A stretch of 64,000 nt of DNA from Moryella indoligenes. Its GTDB lineage: Bacteria; Bacillota; Clostridia; Lachnospirales; Lachnospiraceae. A model generated the notes under the pieces. The model saw nothing but the letters and a program-made list of their open reading frames with translations, was not told the DNA's origin and did no database searches. The stretch covers positions 84,105-148,104 of the forward strand of contig NZ_JAUSTO010000008.1 in the NCBI RefSeq assembly GCF_030812885.1, written 5' to 3'. Positions 9,344 to 17,931 of this stretch are shown here, one piece after another. The position numbers and the translations under genes were made by a program. Within the stretch, counting starts at the first letter, position 1. Every line of letters begins with the position of its first letter.

Positions 9344-9637
9344 TTATTCAGCTTCGTCTGCAACGATCAGATACCTGACGACCGGCTCATAGATGCGAAG
9401 TCTGGATTCCAGCTCATTCGCGCAGGCCGAATCTTCAGTCTCGAACTTGATGAAGTAATAGAAGCCCTCTTTCATCTTCTGGATGTCGTAGGCAAATCTC
9501 TTCTTACCCCAGTCATCGACGTTCACAACAGCTCCGTTGAATCGGGTGATGTAGCCCTGCACCTTCTCCAGCGCCGCCGCTTTCGCGTCTTCCTCGAGCT
9601 TTCCGTTCAGAACAAGCGTTAATTCGTATTTGTTCAT
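9344..9637 (-). CDS. rpsF: 30S ribosomal protein S6
   Basis: The 97-residue product has the S6 ferredoxin-like fold, with MNKYELTLVLNGKLEE at the N terminus and DWGKKRFAYDIQKMKEGFYYFIKF in the core, here quoted as two adjoining parts of the S18 contact face. A GGAGG site precedes the ATG. It heads the rpsF-ssb-rpsR operon, with a promoter about 80 bases upstream. Confidence 0.96.
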   Translation of the reverse strand: MNKYELTLVLNGKLEEDAKAAALEKVQGYITRFNGAVVNVDDWGKKRFAYDIQKMKEGFYYFIKFETEDSACANELESRLRIYEPVVRYLIVADEAE

Positions 9638-9665
9638 CTGCTCTTGTCCTCCTTTTGGTCTCTGG

Positions 9666-9687
9666 CCTCCGGGTTCAGTGCCGGAAG
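9666..9687 (-). promoter_or_regulatory. Candidate S6:S18 autoregulatory leader hairpin
   Basis: In the rpsF leader, CTTCCGG (minus strand) pairs with CCGGAGG around a CCG-containing region. Known rpsF leaders bind the S6:S18 complex through a CCG motif. The position fits, but the full consensus was not tested. Confidence 0.3.
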
Positions 9688-9712
9688 CAAGGAAAATGTG
9701 TCACGGTAATAT

Positions 9713-9741
9713 ATTCTACCCGATAAGTTCAGCATTTGCAA
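9713..9741 (-). promoter_or_regulatory. Sigma-A promoter of rpsF-ssb-rpsR
   Basis: TTGCAA (9736-9741) and TAGAAT (9713-9718) on the minus strand are 17 bp apart and lie about 76 bases upstream of the rpsF ATG. Confidence 0.65.
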
Positions 9742-9793
9742 GGGCCTGTACACAGTTTTGCTGCATTTCTTTCTTCTTCTCAACCAAGCACTC

Positions 9794-10045
9794 TCAGCTC
9801 CGGCCCTTCAGACGGGAAGAAGCGCACACAGCGCCCTCTGTCCCGGGCAGCTGCACTTCCACCTCTCCGGGACGCATGAGCTCCCTGAGATTCTTCTCCA
9901 CCAGGCTGCGCTTCACCATGAGCTGGTGCCCGCAGCCCAGACACTTTAAGCGAAAATCCTGCCCGATCCGCAGCACCTCCCACTGTGAGGCCCCGCAGGG
10001 ATGCGGCTTCTTCAGCCTGACCACATCTCCGACACGAATATCCAT
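9794..10045 (-). CDS. DUF951 family protein
   Basis: The start at MDIRVGDVV follows a GAGGGGAG ribosome site and gives 83 residues. The first 63 match the small DUF951 family: MDIRVGDVVRLKKPHPCG, WEVLRIGQDFRLKCLGCGH and LVEKNLRELMRPGEVEV. The CxxC of CLGCGH suggests a half zinc-binding site. The last 20 residues extend past the usual family length. Its function is not known; DUF951 genes are often near rpsF in Firmicutes. Confidence 0.85.
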   Translation of the reverse strand: MDIRVGDVVRLKKPHPCGASQWEVLRIGQDFRLKCLGCGHQLMVKRSLVEKNLRELMRPGEVEVQLPGTEGAVCASSRLKGRS

Positions 10046-10166
10046 CTTCTCCCCTCTCTCGCAGAGCTCCGCCATTCCTCACCCATAAGCTTCGGCTCGT
10101 GCGGTGAATGCTCCGCTGCGCCGCTTTTCTTCAGGCGGAACATGCGCCTCACCGCCGCTTTATTGA

Positions 10167-10904
10167 TTACTCCCGAAACACAGCCCGTCCGAGCACATCC
10201 CCTATCCTGCCGCCAATCACGAGATCCGCCTCGTCGTCCATCGAGGTCGCGGAGCGGTTAATCAGCACCAGCCTCTTCCCCTGATAGTAGCGCACCAGAC
10301 CTGCCGCCGGGTACACCACGAGAGAGGTCCCCCCTATGATGAGCATATCGGCCCGACTGATATATTCCAGGGCTCGCCGCATGACTGCCTCGTCCAGGCT
10401 CTCCTCATACAGCACCACATCCGGCTTTATGATGCCGCCGCATGCACAGCGCGGAACTGTGCTCTCAGAGGAAACCACCGCGGAGAGCGGATAGAACTTC
10501 CCGCAGCGCTGACAGTGGTTCCTCTGCACTGAGCCGTGCAGCTCCAGCACCTCACGGCTGCCCGCCGCCTGATGCAGGCCGTCTATATTCTGGGTGATGA
10601 CCGCTCGCAGCTTTCCGCTTCTCTCCAGCTCCGCCAGCGCCAGATGTGCGCGGTTCGGCCGCGCATCCGGATATATCATGCGATCTCTGTAGAAGCGATA
10701 AAACTCCTCTGTATTTGAAAGGAAAAAGCTGTGACAGATGATACGCTCCGGCGGATAGCGGTAGCTCTGGCTGTACAGCCCGTCCTGACTTCTGAAATCG
10801 GGGATGTCGCTCTCCGTGGATACGCCCGCGCCACCGAAAAAGACGATATTGCCGCTCTCTTCAATCCAGCGTTTCAGGGTATCGATTTCTCTCTCAAATG
10901 CCAT
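10167..10904 (-). CDS. NAD-dependent protein deacylase, SIR2 family
   Basis: The 245-residue protein is a class U/M bacterial sirtuin. Motifs in order are FFGGAGVSTESDIPDFRS (NAD site), TQNIDGLHQAAGS with ELHGS holding the catalytic His, a zinc ribbon CQRCG...CACGG, IKPDVVLYEE and IIGGTSLVVYPAAG. It removes acyl groups from lysines using NAD. It follows a GNAT acetyltransferase gene by only 17 bp, so a writer/eraser pairing is possible but unproven. Confidence 0.93.
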   Translation of the reverse strand: MAFEREIDTLKRWIEESGNIVFFGGAGVSTESDIPDFRSQDGLYSQSYRYPPERIICHSFFLSNTEEFYRFYRDRMIYPDARPNRAHLALAELERSGKLRAVITQNIDGLHQAAGSREVLELHGSVQRNHCQRCGKFYPLSAVVSSESTVPRCACGGIIKPDVVLYEESLDEAVMRRALEYISRADMLIIGGTSLVVYPAAGLVRYYQGKRLVLINRSATSMDDEADLVIGGRIGDVLGRAVFRE

Positions 10905-10921
10905 CGTGCACCTTCCTTTCC

Positions 10922-11968
10922 TCAGGTTTCCTCATCAAAGTAAGCTCCGCGAAAGGCTTCCAGCTCCGCGCACCACGCCGGAAGCTCCTGTGCGGCGCCA
11001 TAGCGAAAGAGCCAGCGCGTCACAAGCTCCGGCGTGAAGCAAAACAGCCCCTCCGGGGATATCCCCTCCGCCCGGCAGAGCCTTGAGCCCTGATGGGTCA
11101 GCGTCCAGCGCCACACACCATCATTTTCCGGCAGCAGGGGGTCTGCAAAGTAAAAACAGTGCTCTCTCTGCTCTGCGGCGACATCCCTCCGCAGAAAAAC
11201 ATTCCGTAAAAGCTCCGGCAGATCCAGCACGCGCAGCATAATAAAGGGCGTATCCGGGCGCAGTACACCCGATGCATCCCGCGCGGGCTCCGTATAGCGT
11301 TCCTCCGAGATGAGGCGGCAGTCCTCATCCGCAAATTCCGGGAGATCCCGCACCCTGATGCCGGCAAGCTCCCCACTCTCTATGAGGCAAATGCGCTCTG
11401 CACTTCCGCTCCCGGCAGAAAGCTCCGCCAACAGGCAGTCCATATAGGCTCTGTCCCGAAAGCAGTAAATGTCGTAGCTCTCCTCCAGAATGCGGTTCAT
11501 AAACGCCAATGCTTCCACATCATCCGAATGCAGCGGCCGCGTAAAAAGGCGCAAATCGGCGCGCAGGCGTCTGTGCCTTCGCCCTGAAGCCAGAGCAAAC
11601 TGAAAGGGCTCATAGTAGGCGACATTGGCCGGCTTTAAAAAGGTAAACGGTCTTCCCTTCGCGCGCTCCGCCCGGAGTGCAGCAGAGAGAACCGCGCGCA
11701 TCACGCCCTGCCGCCGATGCGTCCCTGCCGTCGCGACCGCCACGATATAGGAGAGCACATATTCCCGCCCACGCAGCATCACACGGTAGGGATTCAGGCA
11801 GAGCATTCCAACCACTCGCCCCTGATCCAGCGCTGCCCAGACCTCATTCTCCGCCATCTTCCACTGATAGTAGTAGTCTACCAGCGGAGGCGTATCCTCC
11901 GGAAAAGCCTCCTCATACAGCGGTCTTGTGAGCAGCTTCTCTGCTCCCTCCAGCCTTCGTATCTCCAT
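10922..11968 (-). CDS. GNAT family N-acetyltransferase, Eis-like
   Basis: From MEIRRLEGAEKL the product has 348 residues. The N-terminal GNAT domain has the acetyl-CoA segment AVATAGTHRRQGVMRAVLSAAL (key RRQGVM), and a second half with an SCP2/Eis-like C-terminal region. This two-part layout is shared by Eis-type acetyltransferases that act on amines or lysines. The substrate is unknown. The longer ORF start 63 bp upstream is not preceded by a ribosome site. The gene is just upstream of the sirtuin gene. Confidence 0.75.
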   Translation of the reverse strand: MEIRRLEGAEKLLTRPLYEEAFPEDTPPLVDYYYQWKMAENEVWAALDQGRVVGMLCLNPYRVMLRGREYVLSYIVAVATAGTHRRQGVMRAVLSAALRAERAKGRPFTFLKPANVAYYEPFQFALASGRRHRRLRADLRLFTRPLHSDDVEALAFMNRILEESYDIYCFRDRAYMDCLLAELSAGSGSAERICLIESGELAGIRVRDLPEFADEDCRLISEERYTEPARDASGVLRPDTPFIMLRVLDLPELLRNVFLRRDVAAEQREHCFYFADPLLPENDGVWRWTLTHQGSRLCRAEGISPEGLFCFTPELVTRWLFRYGAAQELPAWCAELEAFRGAYFDEET

Positions 11969-12125
11969 CTCTCGTACCTCTTCCGCCTGCTTTCCACTCC
12001 CGAGGCCCCGCCTCAGCCCGGTGCCTCTCACAGATTCGCGCAGGCCCTGCCTGCATTGTCATTTGCTGCTTCTTCGCATCTCTGAAGCTTTGTTCTGTGG
12101 AAACTTATCTTTCCCTATAGCGCAA

Positions 12126-12155
12126 ACCCCGACAGACGCATCCGTCCGCCGGGGT
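12126..12155 (-). terminator. Probable terminator after the DUF2156 gene
   Basis: A two-part hairpin (ACCCC with GGGGT, and inside it GACG with CGTC) follows the end of the DUF2156 gene on the minus strand. The trailing T-run is short, so it may be weak. Confidence 0.4.
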
Positions 12156-12168
12156 ATCATATGCCGGA

Positions 12169-13140
12169 TCAGGGCTTCCAGTGCTGTCGCACCAGATATT
12201 TTCGCGCATAGCTGCTGGGATAGTAGCTGAGCTTTGCCTGGCGCAGTCCTTCAAGCCCCAGATCGTCCTCACGATTGATCAGCCCAACCGCCGGAAATTC
12301 ATGATTCAAAAAATCGCGGTTAATAACCTGATACAGCCCGTTGATCTCGGGATTTGCCTTCTCGATGTGCACCACCGCCATGTCCTCCGCGGCATTATAG
12401 CTCGCCATGGAGAAGGCCTCCAGCTCACCGTCGATAAAGACACCGCCCATGCGGATCGGAAGAATCTCCAGATTCTTCAGTATCTCATGAATCCCTTCCA
12501 CCTCGGGATCCAGATGCTTCTCCACCTCCATACCCTTGGTCTCGCGCCAGCGATCCAGAAAACGAAAGATCTGATCGCGATATGCCGGCGTCAAAGTGCG
12601 GTACTCATAGCGCTCCCCATAGGTCTTTATAAAGCTGTTGTAGTGGTTCTTTTTCTTATGCAGCTTCTTGCCCGCAAGCGTGCGCAGCGCCTCCCCCTCA
12701 TAGAGATAATCCTTCGCATCCGCCTCTTCTCTGACGAGATATTTCTCCGGCTTCAGATTCAGAACCCGAACCGCCTCTTCATCTGCAAGCTTTATCACAA
12801 GCGGCTTTCTCAGCACCTCATTGAAATAGCTCTCCATCTCGTAAAAGCAGAAATCCAGATTTTCGTCCGAGCAGAGCGGCATCGCCGCAAAGGGCTCCTT
12901 TTCCGTCCCATAGAGCCACAGCAGGCCCACCTGCTCTCCGTTCCTGCAGGTCACAGCCGCCCGCGCATGGAAATAATCCTTCCACAGGAAGCTCTCAAGC
13001 GGCACGGAATCCGCAGTCTTGTTGGGGCGAAGATTATAGAACTTCGCATAGTGCTCCAGATCCTTTGCCAGTAACGGGCGAAAGGTAAATGCATTTTTTC
13101 CTGATTGATTACAGTCCATAACAGCTGAAACATGCTCCAT
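12169..13140 (-). CDS. DUF2156 / phosphatidylglycerol lysyltransferase C-domain-like protein
   Basis: The 323-residue soluble protein resembles the LPG synthase catalytic domain (DUF2156, a double-GNAT fold) without membrane helices. Landmarks are FTFRPLLAKDLEHYAKFY at the N terminus, LHKKKNHYNSFIKTYGERYEYR in the middle and a C-terminal VGLINREDDLGLEGLRQAK / SYYPSSYARKYLV. Family members transfer aminoacyl or acyl groups; the acceptor here is unknown. It starts 13 bp after purC and probably shares its transcript. An ATG seven codons further in is an alternative start. Confidence 0.8.
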   Translation of the reverse strand: MEHVSAVMDCNQSGKNAFTFRPLLAKDLEHYAKFYNLRPNKTADSVPLESFLWKDYFHARAAVTCRNGEQVGLLWLYGTEKEPFAAMPLCSDENLDFCFYEMESYFNEVLRKPLVIKLADEEAVRVLNLKPEKYLVREEADAKDYLYEGEALRTLAGKKLHKKKNHYNSFIKTYGERYEYRTLTPAYRDQIFRFLDRWRETKGMEVEKHLDPEVEGIHEILKNLEILPIRMGGVFIDGELEAFSMASYNAAEDMAVVHIEKANPEINGLYQVINRDFLNHEFPAVGLINREDDLGLEGLRQAKLSYYPSSYARKYLVRQHWKP

Positions 13141-13152
13141 GCGGAGCGTGTC

Positions 13153-14025
13153 TCAGACAATCTCCTTTCCGGTCAGCATAAAATATGCTTCCTTATATTT
13201 TGCTATTGTCTTCTCTATCACCTCATCAGGCAGCAGATAATCGCTGTCCGGATGCGCCTTGAGCCAGTCGCGGACAAACTGCTTGTCAAAGGAGGGCTGG
13301 CTGCGCCCGGGCGCATAGCCCTCCAGCGGCCAGAAACGACTGGAATCTGGGGTCAGCATCTCGTCCGCAAGTATCACCTCGCCGCGCTCATTGATGCCGA
13401 ACTCAAACTTTGTATCCGCAATGATGATGCCCTTCGTCAGCGCGTAGTCCGCACACTTTTTGTACAGAGCTATGGTGTAGTCCCGGATCTGCTCCGCGTA
13501 TTGCTGTCCCTTTCCGGGGAACTCCTTCTCGAGCACCGCGACGCTCTGCTCAAAGCTGATATTCTCGTCGTGATCTCCGATCTCAGCCTTGGTGCTCGGG
13601 GTGAAGATCGGCTCGGGGAGCTTATCGCACTCCTTAAGCCCCGCAGGGAGGCCAATGCCGCAGACGGTTCCCTCCCTTTTGTAGCTCTCCCAGCCGCTGC
13701 CTGTGATATAGCCGCGGACAATACACTCGATCGGCAGCATGGTCAGCTTTCTGCACAGCATGCTGTTGCCCGTAAACTCCGGCTGGCGGAAATACTCCGG
13801 CATATCCTTCCCGTCGATGCTGATCATATGATTCGGAACGATGTCCCCGGTGAAGTCAAACCAGAAGCGTGACATCTGGGTGAGCACCGCACCTTTTTTG
13901 GTGATCCTGTTTTTCAAAATCACGTCAAAGGCGGAGATACGGTCTGTCGCGACCATGATGAGTTCTCCGCCGATATCATAGATTTCGCGCACTTTTCCTT
14001 CTTTTACGGGTCTGTATTCCTGCAT
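13153..14025 (-). CDS. purC: Phosphoribosylaminoimidazole-succinocarboxamide synthase
   Basis: PurC joins CAIR and aspartate with ATP to give SAICAR in purine synthesis. From the ATG of MQEYRPVKEGKVREIYD, preceded by AGGAGGAG, the enzyme has 290 residues. Motifs include ATDRISAFDVIL, PIECIVRGYITGSGW, FTPSTKAEIGDHDENIS and ADEMLTPDSSRFWP. This long form with the SGWESY segment is found in many Clostridia and yeast. The longer ORF adds 19 residues without a ribosome site. Confidence 0.96.
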   Translation of the reverse strand: MQEYRPVKEGKVREIYDIGGELIMVATDRISAFDVILKNRITKKGAVLTQMSRFWFDFTGDIVPNHMISIDGKDMPEYFRQPEFTGNSMLCRKLTMLPIECIVRGYITGSGWESYKREGTVCGIGLPAGLKECDKLPEPIFTPSTKAEIGDHDENISFEQSVAVLEKEFPGKGQQYAEQIRDYTIALYKKCADYALTKGIIIADTKFEFGINERGEVILADEMLTPDSSRFWPLEGYAPGRSQPSFDKQFVRDWLKAHPDSDYLLPDEVIEKTIAKYKEAYFMLTGKEIV

Positions 14026-14132
14026 TTCAAGCTCCTCCTGAGATAAGATGCATATGCAAAGCTCTGATAGATATACGCTCATCGTACCACAGTTTTCCGG
14101 ATTTTAACAGACAGTTGCGCGGCCTGCCGCAC

Positions 14133-14161
14133 AAAAAGAGAGCCGCCATCCGGCAGCTCTC
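14133..14161 (-). terminator. Terminator of cspA
   Basis: A 10-bp stem (14138-14147 with 14152-14161) and a 4-nt loop are followed on the minus strand by TTTTT. It lies 54 bp after the cspA stop. Confidence 0.85.
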
Positions 14162-14214
14162 CTCGTTCCATCGATTCTTATTTCAAAGATTCCGTATCCT
14201 TTTGCGGTATATGA

Positions 14215-14421
14215 TTACTGAACAGCGGTAACGTTAACGGCCTGCGGACCTCTGTTGCCATCTGCGACATCGAAGGTAACCTTCTGGCCATCCTCGAGTG
14301 TCTTGTATCCATCGGAATTGATTCCGGAGAAGTGAACGAAGATCTCGCTCTTATCAGCATCGTCCGTGATGAAGCCGTATCCCTTAGTTGCATTAAACCA
14401 CTTAACTGTTCCGTTGTGCAT
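14215..14421 (-). CDS. cspA: Cold shock protein (CspA family)
   Basis: From MHNGTVKWFNATKGYGFI the product has 68 residues, the usual Csp length. The RNA-binding motifs KGYGFI (RNP1) and IFVHFS (RNP2) are intact. It is an RNA chaperone. The ribosome site GGAGG lies inside an upstream in-frame ATG, so a form five residues longer is possible. The leader of about 127 nt is typical of cold-shock genes. Confidence 0.95.
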   Translation of the reverse strand: MHNGTVKWFNATKGYGFITDDADKSEIFVHFSGINSDGYKTLEDGQKVTFDVADGNRGPQAVNVTAVQ

Positions 14422-14554
14422 TTGTTGTGCCTCCATAAAAATATAAAAAAATGTTCGGTGATTCGGTGCAAAAAAATACGCATACCTACAGAGCATGGAT
14501 GGAACCGCACGATCTGCCGATACGCGAATCAGAGTCCACTCAAATCACATTGCG

Positions 14555-14583
14555 AGTATAGCAAACCGTTTTTCGTCTGTCAA
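14555..14583 (-). promoter_or_regulatory. Sigma-A promoter of cspA
   Basis: TTGACA (14578-14583) and TATACT (14555-14560) lie 17 bp apart on the minus strand. The near-consensus match leaves a 5' leader of roughly 127 nt. Confidence 0.8.
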
Positions 14584-14744
14584 TCAATTTTCAATTATTT
14601 TTTTAGCTTTTTTCACATTTATTTTTATGTTTATCCGCATAATTCTGTGCAATTTAAAAGCCGCTCTGGTGGCATTGCACAAAAGCATCTTTTTGAGGCG
14701 GAATACCGCTTATTCTACTGTCACAAATACCAAGAGCTCTCTTC

Positions 14745-16427
14745 TCAGGCAAGCATCGGCTTCAGCGCCTCTGCAAGCGCATCTTTCTCCTCCTTGGCCT
14801 CCGCAAGATCCTTTCCAAGCGTCGTAAAATAGGTCTTGATCTTCGGCTCTGTTCCGGAGGGACGCACGACCACAGTCGCCCCATCCTCAAGACTGTAAAT
14901 CAGGACATTCGCGCGCGGAAGTCCCGTCTCCCCGGTTTTCTCATAATCTGTTGTCTTCACAACCTTACGCCCCGCAAATTCCTGCGGCGGGTTCTCTCTA
15001 AGCCCTTCCATGATCGCAGCCATCTTGTCCATGCCGGAGAGACCCGGGAACTCAAAGCTGTCGACCTGATTCAGGTAACGCCCATACTGCTGATAGATCT
15101 CCTCCAGGCGCTGCTTGATAGAGGAGCCGATGCTCCTCAAGTAGGCCGCCATCTCGCAGATCAGCATGGAGCCGACCACAGCGTCCTTGTCCCGCACATA
15201 GGCCCCCGCGAGATAGCCATAGCTCTCCTCAAAGCCAAAGATAAAGCGCTCCGTCTCCCCTTTCTCCTCCAGCCGGGCAATCTGATCTCCAATCCACTTG
15301 AAGCCTGTGAGCACACTCTTCAGCTCCACGCCGTAGTGCGCCGCAACGGCATCCGCAAGCGGGGTGGATACGATCGATTTTACAGCCACTGCGTGCTCCG
15401 GCATGGTGCCGCGCGCTCTTCTTCCCGCGCAGATGTAATCCAGCAGCAGCACCCCCATCTCATTTCCGGATACGAGCTCATAGCTTCCGTCCGGGCACTT
15501 CATCGCAATGCCGACGCGATCTGCATCGGGGTCTGTGGCAAGCATGAGATCCGCTCCGGTCTCCTCTGCAAGCTTCAGCCCTCTTTCCAATGCCGCATAT
15601 ATCTCCGGGTTGGGATAGGAACAGGTCGTGAAGTAACCGTTCGGATATTCCTGCTCCGGAACAATGGTGATATCTGTGATTCCAATATCCTTCAGAACAC
15701 GCGTCACCGGAGCCAGTCCGGTGCCGTTCAGAGGCGAGTAGACAAGCTTCAGTCCCGCGCTTCTGCAGACGCCCGGATGCACCTGGCAACTCTCAATCGC
15801 CTCATAGAGCGCCTCCTTGCAGTCCTCGCCCACAAAGCGTATAAGCCCCTTCTCGACACCCTCCGGGAAGGGCATATACTTCGCGCCGCTCAGAACATCC
15901 GTCTTCTGAATAGACTGATAAACCACAGAGGCCGCATCATCCGTCATCTGGCAGCCATCCGGTCCGTAGGCCTTATAGCCATTGTACTGCGCCGGGTTAT
16001 GCGAGGCTGTGACCATAATTCCCGCATTGCAGTGATAGTAGCGCGTCGCGAAGCTCAGGGCCGGAACCGGCATGAGCTCATCATAGATTCTCACCGCGAT
16101 GCCATTGGCCGCGAGCACCCCCGCCGCCTCCCGTGCAAAATTCCAGCCCTTTAAGCGACTGTCATAGCTGATCGCCACCGTCTGTGTTCCGCCCTGGGTC
16201 TTCACCCAGTCCGCAACCCCCTGGGTCGCCTGGCGCACCACCCAGATATTCATACGGTTCGTTCCCGCGCCCAGAGTTCCTCTGAGTCCTGCCGTGCCAA
16301 ACTTCAGCGCTACCGCAAAGCGCTCCCTGATGGCATCATCATCCGCGGCAATATCCTGAAGCTCCTTTTTCAGATCAAAATCTATGAGCTCCGCCTCCAG
16401 CCAACGCTTATACTCTGTCTGATACAT
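14745..16427 (-). CDS. Phosphoglucomutase/phosphomannomutase
   Basis: The 560-residue enzyme belongs to the alpha-D-phosphohexomutase family and probably interconverts glucose 1- and 6-phosphate. The phosphoserine loop is in VTASHNPAQYNGYKAYG near residue 143, the metal loop is DPDADRVGIA, the sugar loop is FGFEESYGY, and the phosphate-binding loop is VRPSGTEPKIK near the C terminus. The length and N-terminal FGTAGLRG fit the bacterial PgcA type. It is transcribed alone from its own promoter. Confidence 0.93.
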   Translation of the reverse strand: MYQTEYKRWLEAELIDFDLKKELQDIAADDDAIRERFAVALKFGTAGLRGTLGAGTNRMNIWVVRQATQGVADWVKTQGGTQTVAISYDSRLKGWNFAREAAGVLAANGIAVRIYDELMPVPALSFATRYYHCNAGIMVTASHNPAQYNGYKAYGPDGCQMTDDAASVVYQSIQKTDVLSGAKYMPFPEGVEKGLIRFVGEDCKEALYEAIESCQVHPGVCRSAGLKLVYSPLNGTGLAPVTRVLKDIGITDITIVPEQEYPNGYFTTCSYPNPEIYAALERGLKLAEETGADLMLATDPDADRVGIAMKCPDGSYELVSGNEMGVLLLDYICAGRRARGTMPEHAVAVKSIVSTPLADAVAAHYGVELKSVLTGFKWIGDQIARLEEKGETERFIFGFEESYGYLAGAYVRDKDAVVGSMLICEMAAYLRSIGSSIKQRLEEIYQQYGRYLNQVDSFEFPGLSGMDKMAAIMEGLRENPPQEFAGRKVVKTTDYEKTGETGLPRANVLIYSLEDGATVVVRPSGTEPKIKTYFTTLGKDLAEAKEEKDALAEALKPMLA

Positions 16428-16504
16428 ACTGCACTCCGCCTTTCCCTCTGTTCATTTCAGCCCTCAGGCAGGAAGCACTGCGGGCCCCTCTGCCGTCTGA
16501 ATCC

Positions 16505-16533
16505 AGTTTATCGGCTTTCCAAAGCAGTGTCAA
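16505..16533 (-). promoter_or_regulatory. Sigma-A promoter of the phosphoglucomutase gene
   Basis: TTGACA (16528-16533) and TAAACT (16505-16510) are 17 bp apart on the minus strand, about 75 bases upstream of the ATG. Confidence 0.7.
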
Positions 16534-16602
16534 GAAAAGAGAGCGTCCGGAGGGTTTCGTCCTATAGAAAGTCCAAAGGGATTTCCTATAGAATAGCACA
16601 AA

Positions 16603-16626
16603 GACTCCCGCCGCAGGGCAGGAGCC
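16603..16626 (-). terminator. Probable terminator of the rplKAJL cluster
   Basis: A 10-bp stem with two mismatches and a 4-nt loop lies 22 bp after rplL on the minus strand and is followed by TTTGTG, a weak T-run. Confidence 0.5.
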
Positions 16627-16648
16627 TTCTGTATGAATATCACCTGAA

Positions 16649-17026
16649 TTACTTAAGAGTCGCCTTCGCGCCAACTTCCTCAAGAGCCTTCTTAAGAGCC
16701 TCAGCCTCTTCCTTGGAAATGCCGGTCTTAACCATCTTCGGAGCGCCGTCAACCAGCTCCTTCGCCTCCTTGAGTCCGAGGGAGGTAGCCTCACGGACCG
16801 CCTTGATAACCTTAACCTTGTTTGCGCCAACCTCGGTCAGCTCAACATCAAACTCGGTCTTCTCCTCCTCAGCTGCAGCAGCGCCGGCAGCCGGACCAGC
16901 CACAACAACACCTGCTGCTGCGGATACACCAAACTCCTCCTCGCAAGCCTTTACAAGCTCGTTGAGCTCAAGTACGGAGAGCTCCTTAATCGCATCGATA
17001 AATTCCTGGGTGCTTAACTTTGCCAT
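16649..17026 (-). CDS. rplL: 50S ribosomal protein L7/L12
   Basis: The 125-residue protein has the N-terminal dimerisation and L10-binding helix (MAKLSTQEFIDAIKELSVLEL), an Ala-rich hinge at about 38-55 and the C-terminal domain EKTEFDVELTEVGANKVKVIK / LKEAKELVDGAPK. Multiple copies form the ribosome stalk that recruits translation factors. It follows rplJ in the standard order. Confidence 0.97.
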   Translation of the reverse strand: MAKLSTQEFIDAIKELSVLELNELVKACEEEFGVSAAAGVVVAGPAAGAAAAEEEKTEFDVELTEVGANKVKVIKAVREATSLGLKEAKELVDGAPKMVKTGISKEEAEALKKALEEVGAKATLK

Positions 17027-17156
17027 TGTATTTTCCTCCTGTTTAAGCTTAAATTCATATTTCTGATCATTTTCAGAATCGGACAGCAGCCATCTGTGAC
17101 TTCCTGTCTGCGCGGCCTGTACCGCGGGATATTACACTGTGTGAAGCTTCTGCAGC

Positions 17157-17684
17157 TTACTCTGCTGCGCCGGCCTCTGCGGCCTCCGCCGGAGCGGCAT
17201 CCTTCTCCGCAATCTGCTTGAGCACTCTCGCCATATTGGTGATGGGGCTCTGCATGCTGCCAAAGAGTCTTCCGAGAAGCTCCTCTCTGGACGGAACCAT
17301 AGCAATTGCAGCCATGCCCTTTGCATCATAGACAGTGCCTTCGACGACACCGCCCTTGATCTCAAGCTTCGGAGCAGTCTTCGCGAACTTTGCGAGCAGC
17401 CTTGCCGGAGCAGTTGCATCCTCCTTGCTGACTGCAAGTGCGGTCGGTCCCTCAAGATAGGGATCGAACTGTGCGAAATCTGTTCCTTCCGCTGCGATGC
17501 GCACCATCGTATTCTTGAAGACCTTGTAGACAACGCCAGCTTCTCTCAGCTGCTTTCTGAGCTGGGTATCCTGCTCAACAGTGAGACCACGGTAGTCAAC
17601 AACAACCGCAGACTGCGCGCCGTCCAGAAGCTCTGCAATCTCTTTGATCACAGGCTGCTTCTCAGCGATTTTTGAATCTCTCAT
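17157..17684 (-). CDS. rplJ: 50S ribosomal protein L10
   Basis: The 175-residue protein anchors the L7/L12 stalk. Recognisable parts are KQPVIKEIAELLDGAQSAVVVDYRG, TQLRKQLREAGVVYKVFKNT (MVRIA) and FGSMQSPITNMARVL. The C-terminal helix that binds L12 is Ala/Glu-rich. It is preceded by a long leader with an attenuator hairpin (see separate entry). Confidence 0.97.
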   Translation of the reverse strand: MRDSKIAEKQPVIKEIAELLDGAQSAVVVDYRGLTVEQDTQLRKQLREAGVVYKVFKNTMVRIAAEGTDFAQFDPYLEGPTALAVSKEDATAPARLLAKFAKTAPKLEIKGGVVEGTVYDAKGMAAIAMVPSREELLGRLFGSMQSPITNMARVLKQIAEKDAAPAEAAEAGAAE

Positions 17685-17752
17685 CTTTTTTCCTCCTTCT
17701 TCCAGTATTTAAATAGTTCTTCCGGTGACCCGGAAGCAGGAGTATTGTTGTC

Positions 17753-17787
17753 GAAAAAACTCCGCCTGTCCAAAGACAGACGGAGTT
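17753..17787 (-). promoter_or_regulatory. rplJL leader attenuator (L10-leader-type)
   Basis: In the 247-bp gap between rplA and rplJ, a 13-bp stem (17758-17770 with 17775-17787) with a 4-nt loop is followed on the minus strand by TTTTTTC. This is an intrinsic terminator inside the operon, where Firmicutes carry the L10 leader that lets L10 control its own synthesis. A second hairpin (CTTCCGG/CCGGAAG, 17719-17736) lies closer to the rplJ start. Confidence 0.75.
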
Positions 17788-17931
17788 CAAAGATTCACAC
17801 GATGTGAATGCTTTCCCTCGGCAGGCGGAATTCTTACGCCTCTCGGCACCTGCTGTCTTCGGCAAAACAATACTGACCCATAAAATTTATCACTCCGGAG
17901 CGGAGCTGTCAACAGCTTTATACAGCTTTGA

